Source: Hyphomicrobiales bacterium
GTDB lineage: Bacteria > Pseudomonadota > Alphaproteobacteria > Rhizobiales > Rhizobiaceae
Length of the DNA stretch: 64,000 nt
Reading direction: 5' to 3'
Assembly: GCA_900473745.1 (NCBI GenBank)
Contig: UCMW01000007.1
Coordinates: 1 to 64,000, forward strand
Shown here: in pieces, positions 15,688 to 24,059 of the stretch
How positions within the stretch are numbered: the stretch's first letter is position 1
Layout of the letters: every line of letters starts with the position of its first letter
The notes under the pieces: model-generated
Databases searched by the model: none
The model's input: the letters and a program-made list of their open reading frames with translations, nothing else
Told to the model about the DNA's origin: nothing
Position numbers and translations under genes: made by a program

Positions 15688-16368
15688 ATGCCGCACTGGC
15701 TCCAACTGATGCTCGATTCGCTCCCGACCCTGCTCTGGGCCGGGGTGAAGTTCACCATTCCCCTCACCTTGCTGTCCTTCGCCTTCGGGCTGTCGCTCGG
15801 TCTGCTGACCGCGGTCACACGGCTGTTTGCGGCAAAACCTCTGGTGCTGGTGGCCCGCTTTTATGTCTGGGTCATCCGGGGCACGCCGCTGCTCGTGCAG
15901 CTGTTCGTCATCTTCTACGGTCTTCCGAGCATCGGCATCCTTCTCGACGCCTTCCCGGCAGCCCTGATCGGCTTTACGCTGAACGTCGGGGCCTATTCGT
16001 CCGAGATCATCCGCGCGGCGATTTCCTCCGTGCCCAAGGGCCAGTGGGAAGCCGCCTATTCGACAGGCATGACCTGGGGCCAGGCCATGCGCCGCACCAT
16101 CTTGCCGCAGGCCGGTCGCGTCGCCGTACCGCCGCTGTCGAACACCTTCATCTCGCTGGTCAAGGACACGTCGCTTGCCGCGGCCATCACCGTGCCGGAG
16201 CTTTTCCAGTCCGCCCAGCGCATCGTCGCCACCACCTATGAACCGCTGATCCTCTACATCGAGGCGGCATTGATCTATCTGGCGCTGAGCTCCGTCCTGT
16301 CGAACCTGCAATCGCGGCTGGAGACACGTTTCAGCCGTTATGGCGGCATGCTGGAGTCCAACCGATGA
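15688..16368 (+). CDS. Polar amino acid ABC transporter permease
   Basis: A 226-residue inner-membrane protein with about five transmembrane segments. It has the HisM/TcyL-type sequence VWVIRGTPLLVQLFVIFYGLP and the EAA loop EAAYSTGMTWGQAMRRTILPQA that docks with the ATPase. It forms the membrane channel of the importer with the binding protein at 14759 and the ATPase at 16365. Its last codons overlap the ATPase start by 4 bp, so the two are translationally coupled. A single permease gene suggests a homodimeric channel, as in cystine YecS. Confidence 0.9.
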   Translation: MPHWLQLMLDSLPTLLWAGVKFTIPLTLLSFAFGLSLGLLTAVTRLFAAKPLVLVARFYVWVIRGTPLLVQLFVIFYGLPSIGILLDAFPAALIGFTLNVGAYSSEIIRAAISSVPKGQWEAAYSTGMTWGQAMRRTILPQAGRVAVPPLSNTFISLVKDTSLAAAITVPELFQSAQRIVATTYEPLILYIEAALIYLALSSVLSNLQSRLETRFSRYGGMLESNR

Positions 16369-17120
16369 TCACGCTGTCCCATATCGTGAAGCGCTTCGGC
16401 GAAGCGACCATCCTCAACGACATTTCGCTGGCCTTCCCCGAAGGCAGCGTGACTGCCCTCGTCGGCCCCTCCGGCGGTGGAAAAAGCACGCTTCTGCGCT
16501 CGATCAACCTTCTCGAACAGCCGACCTCCGGCGCAGTCCAGATCGGCGAGCATCGGGTCGACTTCGCACCCGGTCGCAAGGTGCCCTTCGCCGACATCCA
16601 GAAGATCCGCTGCGAGACCGGCATGGTCTTCCAGAACTTCCAGCTTTTCCCGCATCGCACCGCGATCGAAAATGTCATGGAAGGCCTGGTCACCGTGCAG
16701 AAATGGTCGCGCGAGAAGGCGCGCGACCGTGCGGTCGAGCTTCTGGAAAAGGTCGGCATGGGCCACAAGATCGAGGCCTGGCCGGCCGAACTGTCCGGCG
16801 GCCAGCAGCAGCGCGTGGCGATCGCCCGCGCCCTTGCCCCCTCACCCAAGGTTCTGCTCTGCGACGAGCCGACCTCGGCGCTCGATCCGGAACTGGCCGG
16901 CGAAGTGGTGGACGTCCTGGGCAAGCTCGCCTCCGAGGGCACGACCATGGTCATGGCCACCCACGACCTTCGGCTGGCTTCGAAGATCTCCAATCAGGTG
17001 GTATTCCTGGAGGCGGGACAGGTGGTCGAGACCGGCACCGCCGACCAGATCTTCCGCACCCCGCAACGCGAACGCACGAAGCGCTTCGTCTCATCCATCA
17101 GCGCGGCTCAGACGCTTTGA
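16365..17120 (+). CDS. Polar amino acid ABC transporter ATP-binding protein
   Basis: A 251-residue ATPase with Walker A GPSGGGKSTLLRSIN (from about residue 33), Q-loop MVFQNFQLFPHRT, signature LSGGQQQRVAIARAL, Walker B VLLCDEPTSALDPE and H-loop THD. It powers the importer encoded by the two genes upstream. The typical GlnQ/HisP group length and the absence of a C-terminal regulatory domain fit the polar amino acid uptake family. The operon ends at the strong hairpin at 17123-17166. Confidence 0.93.
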   Translation: MITLSHIVKRFGEATILNDISLAFPEGSVTALVGPSGGGKSTLLRSINLLEQPTSGAVQIGEHRVDFAPGRKVPFADIQKIRCETGMVFQNFQLFPHRTAIENVMEGLVTVQKWSREKARDRAVELLEKVGMGHKIEAWPAELSGGQQQRVAIARALAPSPKVLLCDEPTSALDPELAGEVVDVLGKLASEGTTMVMATHDLRLASKISNQVVFLEAGQVVETGTADQIFRTPQRERTKRFVSSISAAQTL

Positions 17121-17122
17121 AC

Positions 17123-17166
17123 AAGAGCCGACAAGCCGCCCGATTGAGGGCGGCTTGTCGGCTCTT
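17123..17166. terminator. Bidirectional terminator
   Basis: An 18-bp stem (AAGAGCCGACAAGCCGCC with GGCGGCTTGTCGGCTCTT) and short loop lie between the convergent ABC operon and the YciI gene. The flanking A and T runs are short but present on both sides. Confidence 0.75.
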
Positions 17167-17172
17167 AACGCT

Positions 17173-17523
17173 TCACAGATCAGGATCGGTGACGAAAGGC
17201 ATGATGTCGACGCCATCGCCGGGGAAGACGGTGATATGCGGATGGTCTTCGAAGAACCGTGCCGCCGCTTCCGCCGTCTCGGCTTCCACGATGAGGTAAC
17301 CGCAAATCGCATTTGCCGCGGGTGCAGTGCCCTCGCGCGTCACCCGCGTGGTCTTTCCCACCATGCCGCCCCGATTGAGGATATGAGCCGCGTTGCGCTC
17401 CTCCCATTCCATCCACTTTGGAATGCCTTCGGCGTCGATCGCATCCTGCTCAGCCTTGGGCAGACTGCGGAAACGCGCGAAGTCCTCGTGCTTCATCGTG
17501 TAGACGGCAAGATATTTCGGCAT
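17173..17523 (-). CDS. YciI-related family protein
   Basis: A 116-residue protein starting MPKYLAVYTMKHEDFARFRSLP. Its ferredoxin-like fold is suggested by the N-terminal strand, the central CGYLIVEAETAEAAARFFEDHPHI (helix and conserved His-Pro-His) and the C-terminal FPGDGVDIMPFV. This is the YCII/DGPF-related dimeric alpha/beta-barrel type, whose members are mostly of unknown activity. It converges with the ABC operon and is followed on the same strand, upstream, by queF 77 bp away. Confidence 0.7.
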   Translation of the reverse strand: MPKYLAVYTMKHEDFARFRSLPKAEQDAIDAEGIPKWMEWEERNAAHILNRGGMVGKTTRVTREGTAPAANAICGYLIVEAETAEAAARFFEDHPHITVFPGDGVDIMPFVTDPDL

Positions 17524-17599
17524 GCGGAGGTCTCCGGACCATGATGGCAGAGCGGAAGCTAGCGCTTCGGGGGAACGAAGTCACCCGAAGCCGTCGCGA

Positions 17600-18064
17600 T
17601 TAGCCTCGTCCGCGATAGGTGGCAACACCCTGCTCCGGCAGCCAGACGCCCTTCGGCGGCTCGCCGGTCTGCCAGAAGACATCGATCGGGATGCCGCCGC
17701 GCGGATACCAGTAAGCGCCGATCCTGAGCCATTTCGGATCGAGCAGCTCGACGATGCGCTTGGCGATATAGACCGAGCAATCCTCGTGGAAGGCGCCGTG
17801 ATTGCGGAAGGCGAAGAGGAATAGCTTCAGCGACTTCGATTCCACCAGCCAGTCACCGGGGATGTAGTCGATGACGATATGGGCGAAATCCGGCTGGCCG
17901 GTCATCGGGCAGAGTGAGGTGAATTCCGGCGCGGTGAAACGAACGACATAATCGGTGCCGGCATTGCCGTTCGGCACACGTTCCATCACGGCGGTCTCGG
18001 GACTGGTCGGGGCGTCCACGCTCTGGCCGAGCTGGGTTAGCCCGGAAACATCGGTCTTGCTCAT
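17600..18064 (-). CDS. queF: NADPH-dependent 7-cyano-7-deazaguanine reductase QueF
   Basis: A 154-residue monofunctional QueF that reduces preQ0 to preQ1 in queuosine tRNA modification. The catalytic Cys lies in [16 protein letters not shown]. The QueF motif is [20 protein letters not shown], with the substrate-binding Glu and His. The ATG at 18064 has AGGAGA 6 nt upstream. It lies 28 bp downstream of the CDF transporter on the same strand and may be co-transcribed. I see no preQ1 riboswitch in the short gap, and no other queuosine gene in the window. Confidence 0.95.
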   Translation of the reverse strand: MSKTDVSGLTQLGQSVDAPTSPETAVMERVPNGNAGTDYVVRFTAPEFTSLCPMTGQPDFAHIVIDYIPGDWLVESKSLKLFLFAFRNHGAFHEDCSVYIAKRIVELLDPKWLRIGAYWYPRGGIPIDVFWQTGEPPKGVWLPEQGVATYRGRG

Positions 18065-18092
18065 GAAATCTCTCCTGATGTGTAAGGCAGCC

Positions 18093-18995
18093 TTAGAGCT
18101 GCACGCCGGCGCCATGCGCCATTTCGTTTTCCGGCTCGACATGAATGGTGACCCGCGTGCCGGGAAGAGCATTGTGGACAGCCATTTCCAGCCGGTCGCA
18201 GATGACATGCGCATCGCGCACCGTCATCTTCGACGGCACGACCAGATCGAAGGCGACGAAGGTGGCAGCCCCCGCCCTTCGCGAGCGCAGGTAATGCACC
18301 CCGAGCGAACCTTCGGAATTCTCCTTGATCGCCTGCTTGATCGCCTCAGCCTCCTCCGGCGACACGGCAATATCCATCAGCCCGGCAACGGATTGCGCGA
18401 TTACCTTCCAGCCCTGCCAGATGATGTTGAGGGCGACGAGGATAGCGAGCACCGGATCGAGGATGGCATAGCCCGTGGCAAGCACGAGAATGAGGCCGAT
18501 GATCACGCCGATCGAGGTCACGACATCCGACATGATATGCTGGCCATCGGCCGACAGCGCCGGCGAACGATGGCTGCGCCCCACCCGGATCAACAGCGTT
18601 GCCCAAGCCGCGTTGATCACGGCTGCAAATGCGTTGATCGCCAGGCCCAGATACGGTGCCTCCGGCAGCGTCGGGTTCTGCAGTGCCGGCACGGCTTCGC
18701 GGATGATCAGCAGCGCCGCGACCACGATCAGCACGCCCTCGAGAACGGCCGACAGATATTCGGCCTTGTGGTGTCCGTAGGGATGGTCGTCATCGGCCGG
18801 CTTTTGCGCGTAGCGAATGACGAAATAGGCGATGAAGGCGGCGATCACGTTGACGGTCGATTCCAGACCGTCCGACAGGAGCGCGACCGAACCCGTGACC
18901 CACCAGGCGAGAAGCTTCAGCCCCATGACCCCGAAGGCGAGCGGAATGCCCCAGAAGGCAATGCGCCGCACCAGATTGTCTTCCTTCGCCACCAT
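18093..18995 (-). CDS. Cation diffusion facilitator (CDF) family metal exporter
   Basis: A 300-residue inner-membrane protein with six transmembrane segments and a cytoplasmic C-terminal domain from about residue 210. Metal-site residues lie in [11 protein letters not shown] (TM2) and in the HxxxD of [14 protein letters not shown] (TM5). CDF proteins export divalent cations (Zn, Fe, Mn, Co) by proton antiport. The SDG rather than HMLSD signature in TM2 makes the specificity unclear; iron or manganese is as possible as zinc. The ATG at 18995 was preferred over 19064 because the longer frame runs into the terminator hairpin. Confidence 0.88.
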   Translation of the reverse strand: MVAKEDNLVRRIAFWGIPLAFGVMGLKLLAWWVTGSVALLSDGLESTVNVIAAFIAYFVIRYAQKPADDDHPYGHHKAEYLSAVLEGVLIVVAALLIIREAVPALQNPTLPEAPYLGLAINAFAAVINAAWATLLIRVGRSHRSPALSADGQHIMSDVVTSIGVIIGLILVLATGYAILDPVLAILVALNIIWQGWKVIAQSVAGLMDIAVSPEEAEAIKQAIKENSEGSLGVHYLRSRRAGAATFVAFDLVVPSKMTVRDAHVICDRLEMAVHNALPGTRVTIHVEPENEMAHGAGVQL

Positions 18996-19040
18996 GGCCT
19001 TCTTCCCTGCAGATGCGAGTGAATTGCAGACGCAATCCTC

Positions 19041-19075
19041 AAAAACGACAAAACCGCCCGGCAAAGCGGGCGGTT
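19041..19075 (-). terminator. Rho-independent terminator
   Basis: CCGCCCG (19054-19060) and CGGGCGG (19067-19073) form a hairpin. On the minus strand it is followed by TTTTGTCGTTTTT. It ends the toxin-antitoxin transcript that stops at 19158, just before the CDF gene. Confidence 0.7.
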
Positions 19076-19157
19076 CGTGTGAATGTCGGCAGTGTAATGG
19101 CGAAGGGTTAAGGCGAGGTCAAGGCGGAAGATGGGGTGTGCACAGGGGGATGCGCAT

Positions 19158-19490
19158 TCAGGTATCTGGCAACGACTGGCTAAGATCTCTCAGGAATTTC
19201 CGAAGAATCTCGGCACTCCTCTGGCCACGCGCGTCTCGAATGTCGATGACAAGGATCTCGTCAGGGGTTATCGCGTAGAGCAGAGAAAACGGCGTGCCAC
19301 GAATGTGATACTCTCTAACCCGATCGAGATCTTCGAAGCGTGCGGCGCTCTCCGGATAGGCCAGGATGGTTTGCTCAGCCAAGGCAAGGGCAGCAGACGC
19401 CGCGACGACATCGAGTTGCGGGTGGCTCCGATAGTAAAGGCGCATCCAGCGAAGGCCGAGTTCGGATGTCGGCAGATAGCGGAGCCGCAT
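19158..19490 (-). CDS. RelE/ParE-superfamily toxin
   Basis: A 110-residue basic protein starting MRLRYLPTSELGLRWMRLYYRSHP. The centre AYPESAARFEDLDRVREYHIRGTPFSLLYAITPDEILVIDIRDAR (in pieces: helical pair, then antiparallel strands ending in VIDIRDARGQ) follows the ParE/RelE fold of mRNA-cleaving or gyrase-targeting toxins. It starts 5 bp after a ribbon-helix-helix antitoxin gene. It ends near a terminator at 19041-19075. Which ParE or RelE target it hits is not predictable. Confidence 0.8.
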   Translation of the reverse strand: MRLRYLPTSELGLRWMRLYYRSHPQLDVVAASAALALAEQTILAYPESAARFEDLDRVREYHIRGTPFSLLYAITPDEILVIDIRDARGQRSAEILRKFLRDLSQSLPDT

Positions 19491-19495
19491 CGGCT

Positions 19496-19756
19496 TCAGC
19501 GTCCCTGTGGGAAATCGTCCTCGTCCGAGAAAAGCCAATGATGGATCACAGCGCTGTCGACCGCCTTTACATTACCGGCATCGATAAGACCTAAGCCGTG
19601 ATGCAGCAGTTCGCGCGTGGCCACGCGTTCTTCCACGAGATTGCGGATCGCCTGATCGGCAAGGTCGGCCCGAGAACGGTTGTCGAAGCGCGCGATCTCT
19701 TCCAACGCCTCGTTCAGGCCGACGTCGATTTCAGTTGTTACAACGACCTTGTTCAT
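19496..19756 (-). CDS. Ribbon-helix-helix (CopG/ParD-like) antitoxin
   Basis: An 86-residue protein. The N-terminal VVVTTEIDVGLNEALEEIA, with the following DNRSRADLADQAIRNLVEE, forms the beta-helix-helix DNA-binding unit of CopG/ParD antitoxins. The C-terminal half is acidic (FSDEDDFPQ) and would wrap the toxin. It is the first gene of a minus-strand module with the ParE-like toxin 5 bp downstream. It diverges from the higBA module, whose start is 120 bp away. Confidence 0.82.
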   Translation of the reverse strand: MNKVVVTTEIDVGLNEALEEIARFDNRSRADLADQAIRNLVEERVATRELLHHGLGLIDAGNVKAVDSAVIHHWLFSDEDDFPQGR

Positions 19757-19840
19757 CGGATCATGACACTGTTTGAGCCCGACGAGAGGATGAGACAGAA
19801 GAGCGACACTGTCAAACCCGATCGACCAGCGGGAGGCGAC

Positions 19841-19869
19841 TTGTGGTTCATAACGCGGAGCGTTATGCT
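19841..19869 (+). promoter_or_regulatory. Promoter of higBA
   Basis: TTGTGG (19841-19846) and TATGCT (19864-19869) are spaced by 17 bp. This puts the transcription start at about 19876, on the A of the higB ATG, so the mRNA may be leaderless; no ribosome site precedes that ATG. Confidence 0.45.
19850..19866. promoter_or_regulatory. HigA operator, perfect palindrome
   Basis: ATAACGC-GGA-GCGTTAT lies inside the predicted higBA promoter, overlapping the -10 element. It matches the style of HigA autoregulatory operators, so bound HigA would block transcription. Confidence 0.65.
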
Positions 19870-19875
19870 CGATCC

Positions 19876-20160
19876 ATGATCCCGAGTTTCGCAGATGTCG
19901 AGACGGAGCACATCTGGTCCGGTCAGCGAAGTCGCAAACTCCCGCCGGACATACAGGTCGTCGCGCTTAGAAAGCTGCGTTTGATTAACAACGCTCGAAC
20001 CCTAAACGACCTTCGTGTGCCGCCAGGTAACAGGCTGGAGGCACTAAAGGGCAAAAGGGTCGGCCAGCACAGTATCCGGATCAACGAGCAGTGGCGCATA
20101 TGCTTCAACTGGCACGACGGAGGACCGAGCAATGTCGGGATTGTCGACTACCATGACTGA
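19876..20160 (+). CDS. higB: HigB-type toxin (RelE superfamily)
   Basis: A 94-residue ribosome-dependent endoribonuclease of the HigB/GraT group. Diagnostic stretches are SRKLPPDIQVVALRKLRLI, LNDLRVPPGNRLEALKG, GQHSIRINEQWRICFNW and the end VGIVDYHD. The ATG at 19876 was chosen because the family starts MI-SF; the longer frame would run through the operator. The toxin-first order and 8-bp overlap with higA are typical. No Shine-Dalgarno is present, consistent with leaderless translation. Confidence 0.93.
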   Translation: MIPSFADVETEHIWSGQRSRKLPPDIQVVALRKLRLINNARTLNDLRVPPGNRLEALKGKRVGQHSIRINEQWRICFNWHDGGPSNVGIVDYHD

Positions 20161-20446
20161 CCAACTGACGAACCCGCATCCGGGCGATATCCTGCTTGAG
20201 GATTTCTTGAAGCCAATGGGGCTGAGCCAAAATGGACTGGCACGGGCAGTGAACGTACCGCCGCGCCGGATCAACGAGATCGTGCTCGGCAAGCGGTCGC
20301 TAACGGCGGACACCGATCTGCGGCTGTCGCGCTATTTCGGGGTTTCCGAGGGCTTCTTTCTCGGGCTGCAGGCAGACTACGACCTGATGCAGCGCCGGCG
20401 GGAGATCCAGGACGAATTAAAGCGGATCGAGCCACGGGCCGCTTGA
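20153..20446 (+). CDS. higA: HigA-type antitoxin
   Basis: A 97-residue XRE-family antitoxin. It starts MTDQLTNPHPGDILLEDFL, and its helix-turn-helix is MGLSQNGLARAVNVPPRRIN. SRYFGVSEGFFLGLQADYDL is the conserved dimerisation region. It overlaps higB by 8 bp (ATGACTGA), neutralises HigB and represses from the palindrome at 19850-19866. The module sits back to back with the ParDE-like pair. Confidence 0.93.
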   Translation: MTDQLTNPHPGDILLEDFLKPMGLSQNGLARAVNVPPRRINEIVLGKRSLTADTDLRLSRYFGVSEGFFLGLQADYDLMQRRREIQDELKRIEPRAA

Positions 20447-20540
20447 AGAATATCAGCCAGGCCGAACGCCTGATCGACACCCCAACATCTGGAGCCTGTT
20501 TCAAAAACGGCGGGGCGCCGAAGCGCCCCGCCCTATCCCC

Positions 20541-22724
20541 TCAGGCCGCCTTCACCCTCTTACGCTTCGCCAGCTTCTCCACCACATTCTCGATCATCCG
20601 CATGCCGGCATCGCCGCCGAGTGTCATGATCGATTCCGGGTGGAACTGGACGGCAGCGACCGGTTCTCGCGTGTGTTCTATGCCCATGATCGTGCCGTCT
20701 TCACTCTCTGCAGTGATCATGAAATCACGGTGGAGCGTCGCTGGATCGGCGAAGATCGAGTGGTAGCGGCCGACAGTCACTTCGCGGCCCAGACCTTCGA
20801 AGACGAGGCCGGCTTCCAGGACCCGGATGCGCGACGGCTTGCCATGCATGGGCACAGCCAGCTGACGCAGGTCGCCGCCATAGGCTTCGGCCAGCGCCTG
20901 CAGGCCGAGGCAGACGCCGAAGATCGGAAGCTCGCGCGCCCGTGCCTTCTTGATCGTCGCCTTGCAATCGAAATCCGAAGGTGAACCCGGGCCAGGCGAC
21001 AGCACCACGAGATCCGGATTGAGCCGATCAAAAATCTCCTCCGGCACCGGCGTACGCACGGTGTTCACCGTCGCTCCGGTCTGGCGGAAATAGTTGGCGA
21101 GCGTGTGGACGAAGCTATCCTCGTGATCAACCAGCAGGATGTTGACGCCCTCGCCGACGCGCGCGACGCCGCGCTTGGACTTCGGATCGGACTTGGCGTC
21201 GCGGATGGCGGCGATCATGGCGGATGCCTTCAGTTCGGTCTCGGCTTCTTCTTCATGCGGGTCGCTGTCGTTGAGCAATGTGGCACCGGCGCGCACTTCG
21301 GCAATGCCGTCCTTGATGCGCACGGTGCGCAGCGTCAGACCAGTGTTCATGTCGCCGTTAAAGCCGACCATGCCGATCGCGCCGCCATACCAGGCGCGCG
21401 GGCTCTTCTCGTGCTTCTCGATGAAGCGCATGGCCCAGAGCTTCGGCGCTCCTGTCACGGTGACGGCCCAGGCATGGGAGAGGAAACCGTCAAAGGCGTC
21501 CATGCCGTCGCGCAGACGACCCTCGATATGGTCGACCGTGTGGATCAGGCGCGAATACATCTCGATCTGGCGGCGGCCGATCACCTTGACCGAGCCCGGC
21601 TCGCAGACGCGGGACTTGTCGTTGCGGTCGACGTCGGAGCACATGGTGAGCTCGCTCTCATCCTTCTTGGAGTTGAGGAGCTTCAGGATCTGCGCCGAAT
21701 CCTCGATCGGGTCTGCCCCGCGCTTGATGGTCCCGGAGATCGGGCAGGTTTCGATCCGCCGGCCGTTCACCCGCACGAACATCTCCGGCGAGGCGCCGAC
21801 GAGATATTCCTGGTTTCCGAGATTGATGAAGAAGGAATAGGGCGAGGGATTGATTTCCTTCAGCCGCTTGGAGATCTGCGACGGCTTGGAATCACAGCGT
21901 TCCATGAACTTCTGGCCGGGAACGACCTCGAACAGGTCGCCCTTGCGGAAGCTTTCCTTCGCCTTGGTGACCAGTTCGGCATATTCGCCCGGACGGTGAT
22001 CGCCGCGCGGTGGGATCGTGTCGGTATGCTTGAAAGATTCGGGTGCGATCTCTTCCGACTGGCCGACGGTGGTCACATCGCCCTTAGTGAAGTCGTAGCG
22101 ATCGATCCAGGCCTTGGCGGAATAATGGTCGACGACGAGGATCTCGTCCGGCAGGAAGAGCACCATGTCGCGCTGGTCGTCGGGGCGGGTGAGTTTCAGG
22201 TCGATCGCATCGAACTGGAAGGCGAGATCATAGCCGAAAGCGCCGAAGAGGCCGATGGCCGCATCTTCTTCCGAGTGGAAGAGTGCGGTGACGGCGCGCA
22301 GAACGGTAAAGACCGTCGGCATCTTCGAGCGTTCTTCCTCGGTGAAGACGCGGGAGGGAATCTTGACGTCGAGATCGAGCCGGGTCGCGGTGCGCTCACC
22401 CAGTGCCAGGTCCTCGACGGAGGAGAGCGCCTCGGCGATCATGGTGAGCAGCGCCTCGCCCCGGCCGTTATAGGCCTCGATCCAGACCTTCCGACCAAAG
22501 GAAGAAATGCCGAGCGGCGGATCGACGATCGCGGTGTCCCAGCGGGTATAGCGACCGGGATATTCGTAGTTCGAGGAAAAGACGGCACCCCGCCGCTCGT
22601 CGAGCTTGTCGACATAGCTGGAGACGGCATCGGCATAGGGTGTCGGCCGGCGCTTGCGCGTGACGGTCACGCCACCGCGCGTCTGATAGGCTTCCGAGCC
22701 GTCGTCCTGCAAAATCGTCGACAT
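20541..22724 (-). CDS. trpE(G): Fused anthranilate synthase TrpE(G)
   Basis: A 727-residue fusion of anthranilate synthase component I (about residues 1-510) and the glutamine amidotransferase component II (about 530-727), as found in Rhizobiales. Landmarks are [17 protein letters not shown] and [21 protein letters not shown] in the chorismate-binding part, and the GATase nucleophile Cys in [16 protein letters not shown]. It makes anthranilate, the first step of tryptophan synthesis. The ATG at 22724 has AAGGA upstream. A 170-nt leader encodes trpL and an attenuator hairpin, so it is controlled by tRNA-Trp charging. Confidence 0.95.
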   Translation of the reverse strand: MSTILQDDGSEAYQTRGGVTVTRKRRPTPYADAVSSYVDKLDERRGAVFSSNYEYPGRYTRWDTAIVDPPLGISSFGRKVWIEAYNGRGEALLTMIAEALSSVEDLALGERTATRLDLDVKIPSRVFTEEERSKMPTVFTVLRAVTALFHSEEDAAIGLFGAFGYDLAFQFDAIDLKLTRPDDQRDMVLFLPDEILVVDHYSAKAWIDRYDFTKGDVTTVGQSEEIAPESFKHTDTIPPRGDHRPGEYAELVTKAKESFRKGDLFEVVPGQKFMERCDSKPSQISKRLKEINPSPYSFFINLGNQEYLVGASPEMFVRVNGRRIETCPISGTIKRGADPIEDSAQILKLLNSKKDESELTMCSDVDRNDKSRVCEPGSVKVIGRRQIEMYSRLIHTVDHIEGRLRDGMDAFDGFLSHAWAVTVTGAPKLWAMRFIEKHEKSPRAWYGGAIGMVGFNGDMNTGLTLRTVRIKDGIAEVRAGATLLNDSDPHEEEAETELKASAMIAAIRDAKSDPKSKRGVARVGEGVNILLVDHEDSFVHTLANYFRQTGATVNTVRTPVPEEIFDRLNPDLVVLSPGPGSPSDFDCKATIKKARARELPIFGVCLGLQALAEAYGGDLRQLAVPMHGKPSRIRVLEAGLVFEGLGREVTVGRYHSIFADPATLHRDFMITAESEDGTIMGIEHTREPVAAVQFHPESIMTLGGDAGMRMIENVVEKLAKRKRVKAA

Positions 22725-22773
22725 GTCTGTCCTTTTCCGTTCTTCGAGGCCCCTCTCCCGGCGCCTTGAATAC

Positions 22774-22809
22774 AAAAAAGCCGCCTCAGGAGATTTTCCG
22801 GGCGGCTTT
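22774..22809 (-). terminator. trp attenuator terminator
   Basis: On the minus strand AAAGCCGCC pairs with GGCGGCTTT around a 15-nt loop and is followed by a run of T (six A at 22774-22779 on the plus strand). It sits between trpL and trpE(G). Confidence 0.85.
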
Positions 22810-22848
22810 GGGGTCAATCGTCAGAAGACATGACTGGTCAAGGCCGCG

Positions 22849-22893
22849 TCAGCGTGCCCACCACCATGCAAAGGTCTTCGATACGATCTTCAT
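22849..22893 (-). CDS. trpL: trp operon leader peptide TrpL
   Basis: A 14-codon reading frame MKIVSKTFAWWWAR with three consecutive Trp codons (TGG x3), the same design as the 14-residue rhizobial leader peptide ending WWWAR. Ribosome stalling at the Trp codons when tRNA-Trp is uncharged would prevent the attenuator (22774-22809) from forming and let trpE(G) be transcribed. A promoter at 22902-22930 puts the transcription start at or within a base or two of the ATG, and there is no ribosome site. The mRNA is therefore probably leaderless, as in S. meliloti. In that species the peptide also has roles in trans. Confidence 0.9.
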   Translation of the reverse strand: MKIVSKTFAWWWAR

Positions 22894-22901
22894 GGCGAAA
22901 T

Positions 22902-22930
22902 GCATAGCGTGAGGCCCGCGCCTTAGCAAG
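22902..22930 (-). promoter_or_regulatory. Promoter of trpL-trpE(G)
   Basis: On the minus strand CTTGCT (22925-22930) and CTATGC (22902-22907) are spaced by 17 bp. They resemble the rhizobial sigma-70 consensus CTTGAC-N17-CTATAT, with four of six matches in each box. Confidence 0.55.
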
Positions 22931-23011
22931 AGCGTTTTGCCATGCTCGAATGATGAACTTTTCGCCGGCTCGCGCCTTTTTGACCCGGGGACTGGGGAAC
23001 AGGGAGACGAG

Positions 23012-24001
23012 ATGAAGAAGACGAAATCGCGGGTCGCAATCGGCCTCATTCTCGCCTGGCCACTCGCAACCGGGCTGAGTTTACCGGCGCGCGGCCCCTT
23101 GCCCAAGGCCCGACCGGAGATCGCCGCGCCGGCGCAGGAACAGGAGGTGGAAGCCGCCGACAGTGCGGTCGTGGACGAGCCAGCGGCCGTTCCGACCCCG
23201 CAGAGCAAGCCGGAAACCTCGACCGAGCAGGGTGCGGGCGAGAGCCGCGAAACCGGCAAGGCCGCAGCGTCGGACAGGGAAGGCAAAAAAGCGGACACGG
23301 ACGTTGCGGATGAGCCGCAAGACCAGTCGGAGATAAAAGAAGCGCGGGACGCCGAGGAAGACAAGGCTGGCGACGAGACAAAGCAGGCCGAAGATGCGGA
23401 AAAGGACGTTGCCCCCGTCGATCCGCCGCCGCCGGCCGAAGACCCGAAGGCGCTGGCGGCCTGCCTCGCTGATCTCAAGGCGATCGGCGCGAGCTTCGAC
23501 ACCGACCCCGCCATCGACGACGCAGGCGGCTGCGGCATTTCGGCTCCGATCACGCTGAAGAAGGTCTTGCCCGACGTCGCCCTGGAGCCAGAAGCCACCA
23601 TCCGCTGCGATACCGCGCTGCAGCTGGCGCGCATGACCCGGGACATGCTGAAACCCGCAGCAGAAGCTGCCTTTCCCGACAGAAAAGCCCTCACCGGAAT
23701 CCGCCAGGCGTCGGGCTATGTCTGCCGCAATCGCAACAGCGCCGAGACGGGCAAGGTCTCCGAACACGCCTATGGCAATGCGATCGACATCGCGGGGCTG
23801 CGCTTCGGCGATGTGGAGGAGCCAGTGATGATCGCTAAGCAGGATGATGGCACCGCGCAAGCCGCCTTCCAGCGCGCCTTCAACGCATTCGCCTGCCTCT
23901 ATTTCACAACCGTGCTTTCGCCCGGCAGCGACCCCACGCATCAGGACCACATGCATCTCGACGTAATCGAGCGGAAGAGTGGTTTCCGCTATTGCCGATG
24001 A
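23012..24001 (+). CDS. Extensin-like family protein (putative LAS-type peptidase)
   Basis: A 329-residue exported protein: a signal sequence, then a long low-complexity linker rich in Glu, Ala, Lys and Pro (about residues 30-140), then a C-terminal extensin-like domain. That domain carries SEHAYGNAIDIAG and DHMHLDV, which look like the His/Asp zinc ligands of VanY/LAS peptidases, plus several Cys (CLADLK, GGCGIS, RCDTAL, YVCRN, ACLYF). The family is common in rhizobia; a role in peptidoglycan trimming is an inference from the motifs. The start at 23012 follows GGGAGA. It is divergent from trpL-trpE(G). Confidence 0.82.
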   Translation: MKKTKSRVAIGLILAWPLATGLSLPARGPLPKARPEIAAPAQEQEVEAADSAVVDEPAAVPTPQSKPETSTEQGAGESRETGKAAASDREGKKADTDVADEPQDQSEIKEARDAEEDKAGDETKQAEDAEKDVAPVDPPPPAEDPKALAACLADLKAIGASFDTDPAIDDAGGCGISAPITLKKVLPDVALEPEATIRCDTALQLARMTRDMLKPAAEAAFPDRKALTGIRQASGYVCRNRNSAETGKVSEHAYGNAIDIAGLRFGDVEEPVMIAKQDDGTAQAAFQRAFNAFACLYFTTVLSPGSDPTHQDHMHLDVIERKSGFRYCR

Positions 24002-24009
24002 CCGAAACG

Positions 24010-24038
24010 AAAAAGGGCGGCGCATCTCTGCGCCGCTC
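24010..24038 (-). terminator. Rho-independent terminator
   Basis: GGCGGCGC (24016-24023) pairs with GCGCCGC (24030-24036). On the minus strand the stem is followed by CCTTTTTCG, ending the TonB-dependent receptor gene. Confidence 0.75.
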
Positions 24039-24059
24039 TGTCATGCGTGAACGCTCGTG

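Larger units (their letters stand above)
22774..22893 (-). ncRNA. trp leader RNA (rnTrpL-type attenuator transcript)
   Basis: The stretch from the trpL ATG to the attenuator terminator would be released as a roughly 120-nt RNA when tryptophan is plentiful. In Sinorhizobium meliloti the equivalent RNA is known to act in trans as a base-pairing sRNA. That this copy does so is inference. Confidence 0.65.

Noticed and set aside
21105-22769. A 554-codon plus-strand frame opposite trpE(G)
   Set aside because: It mirrors the codon structure of trpE(G) and has no recognisable domain. Similar long shadows lie opposite selO, putA, fhs and adenine deaminase.
22849-23694. A 281-codon minus-strand frame whose end contains WWWAR
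   Set aside because: Only the last 14 codons (trpL) are supported by a promoter and attenuator. The rest lies antisense to the extensin-like gene and is low-complexity.
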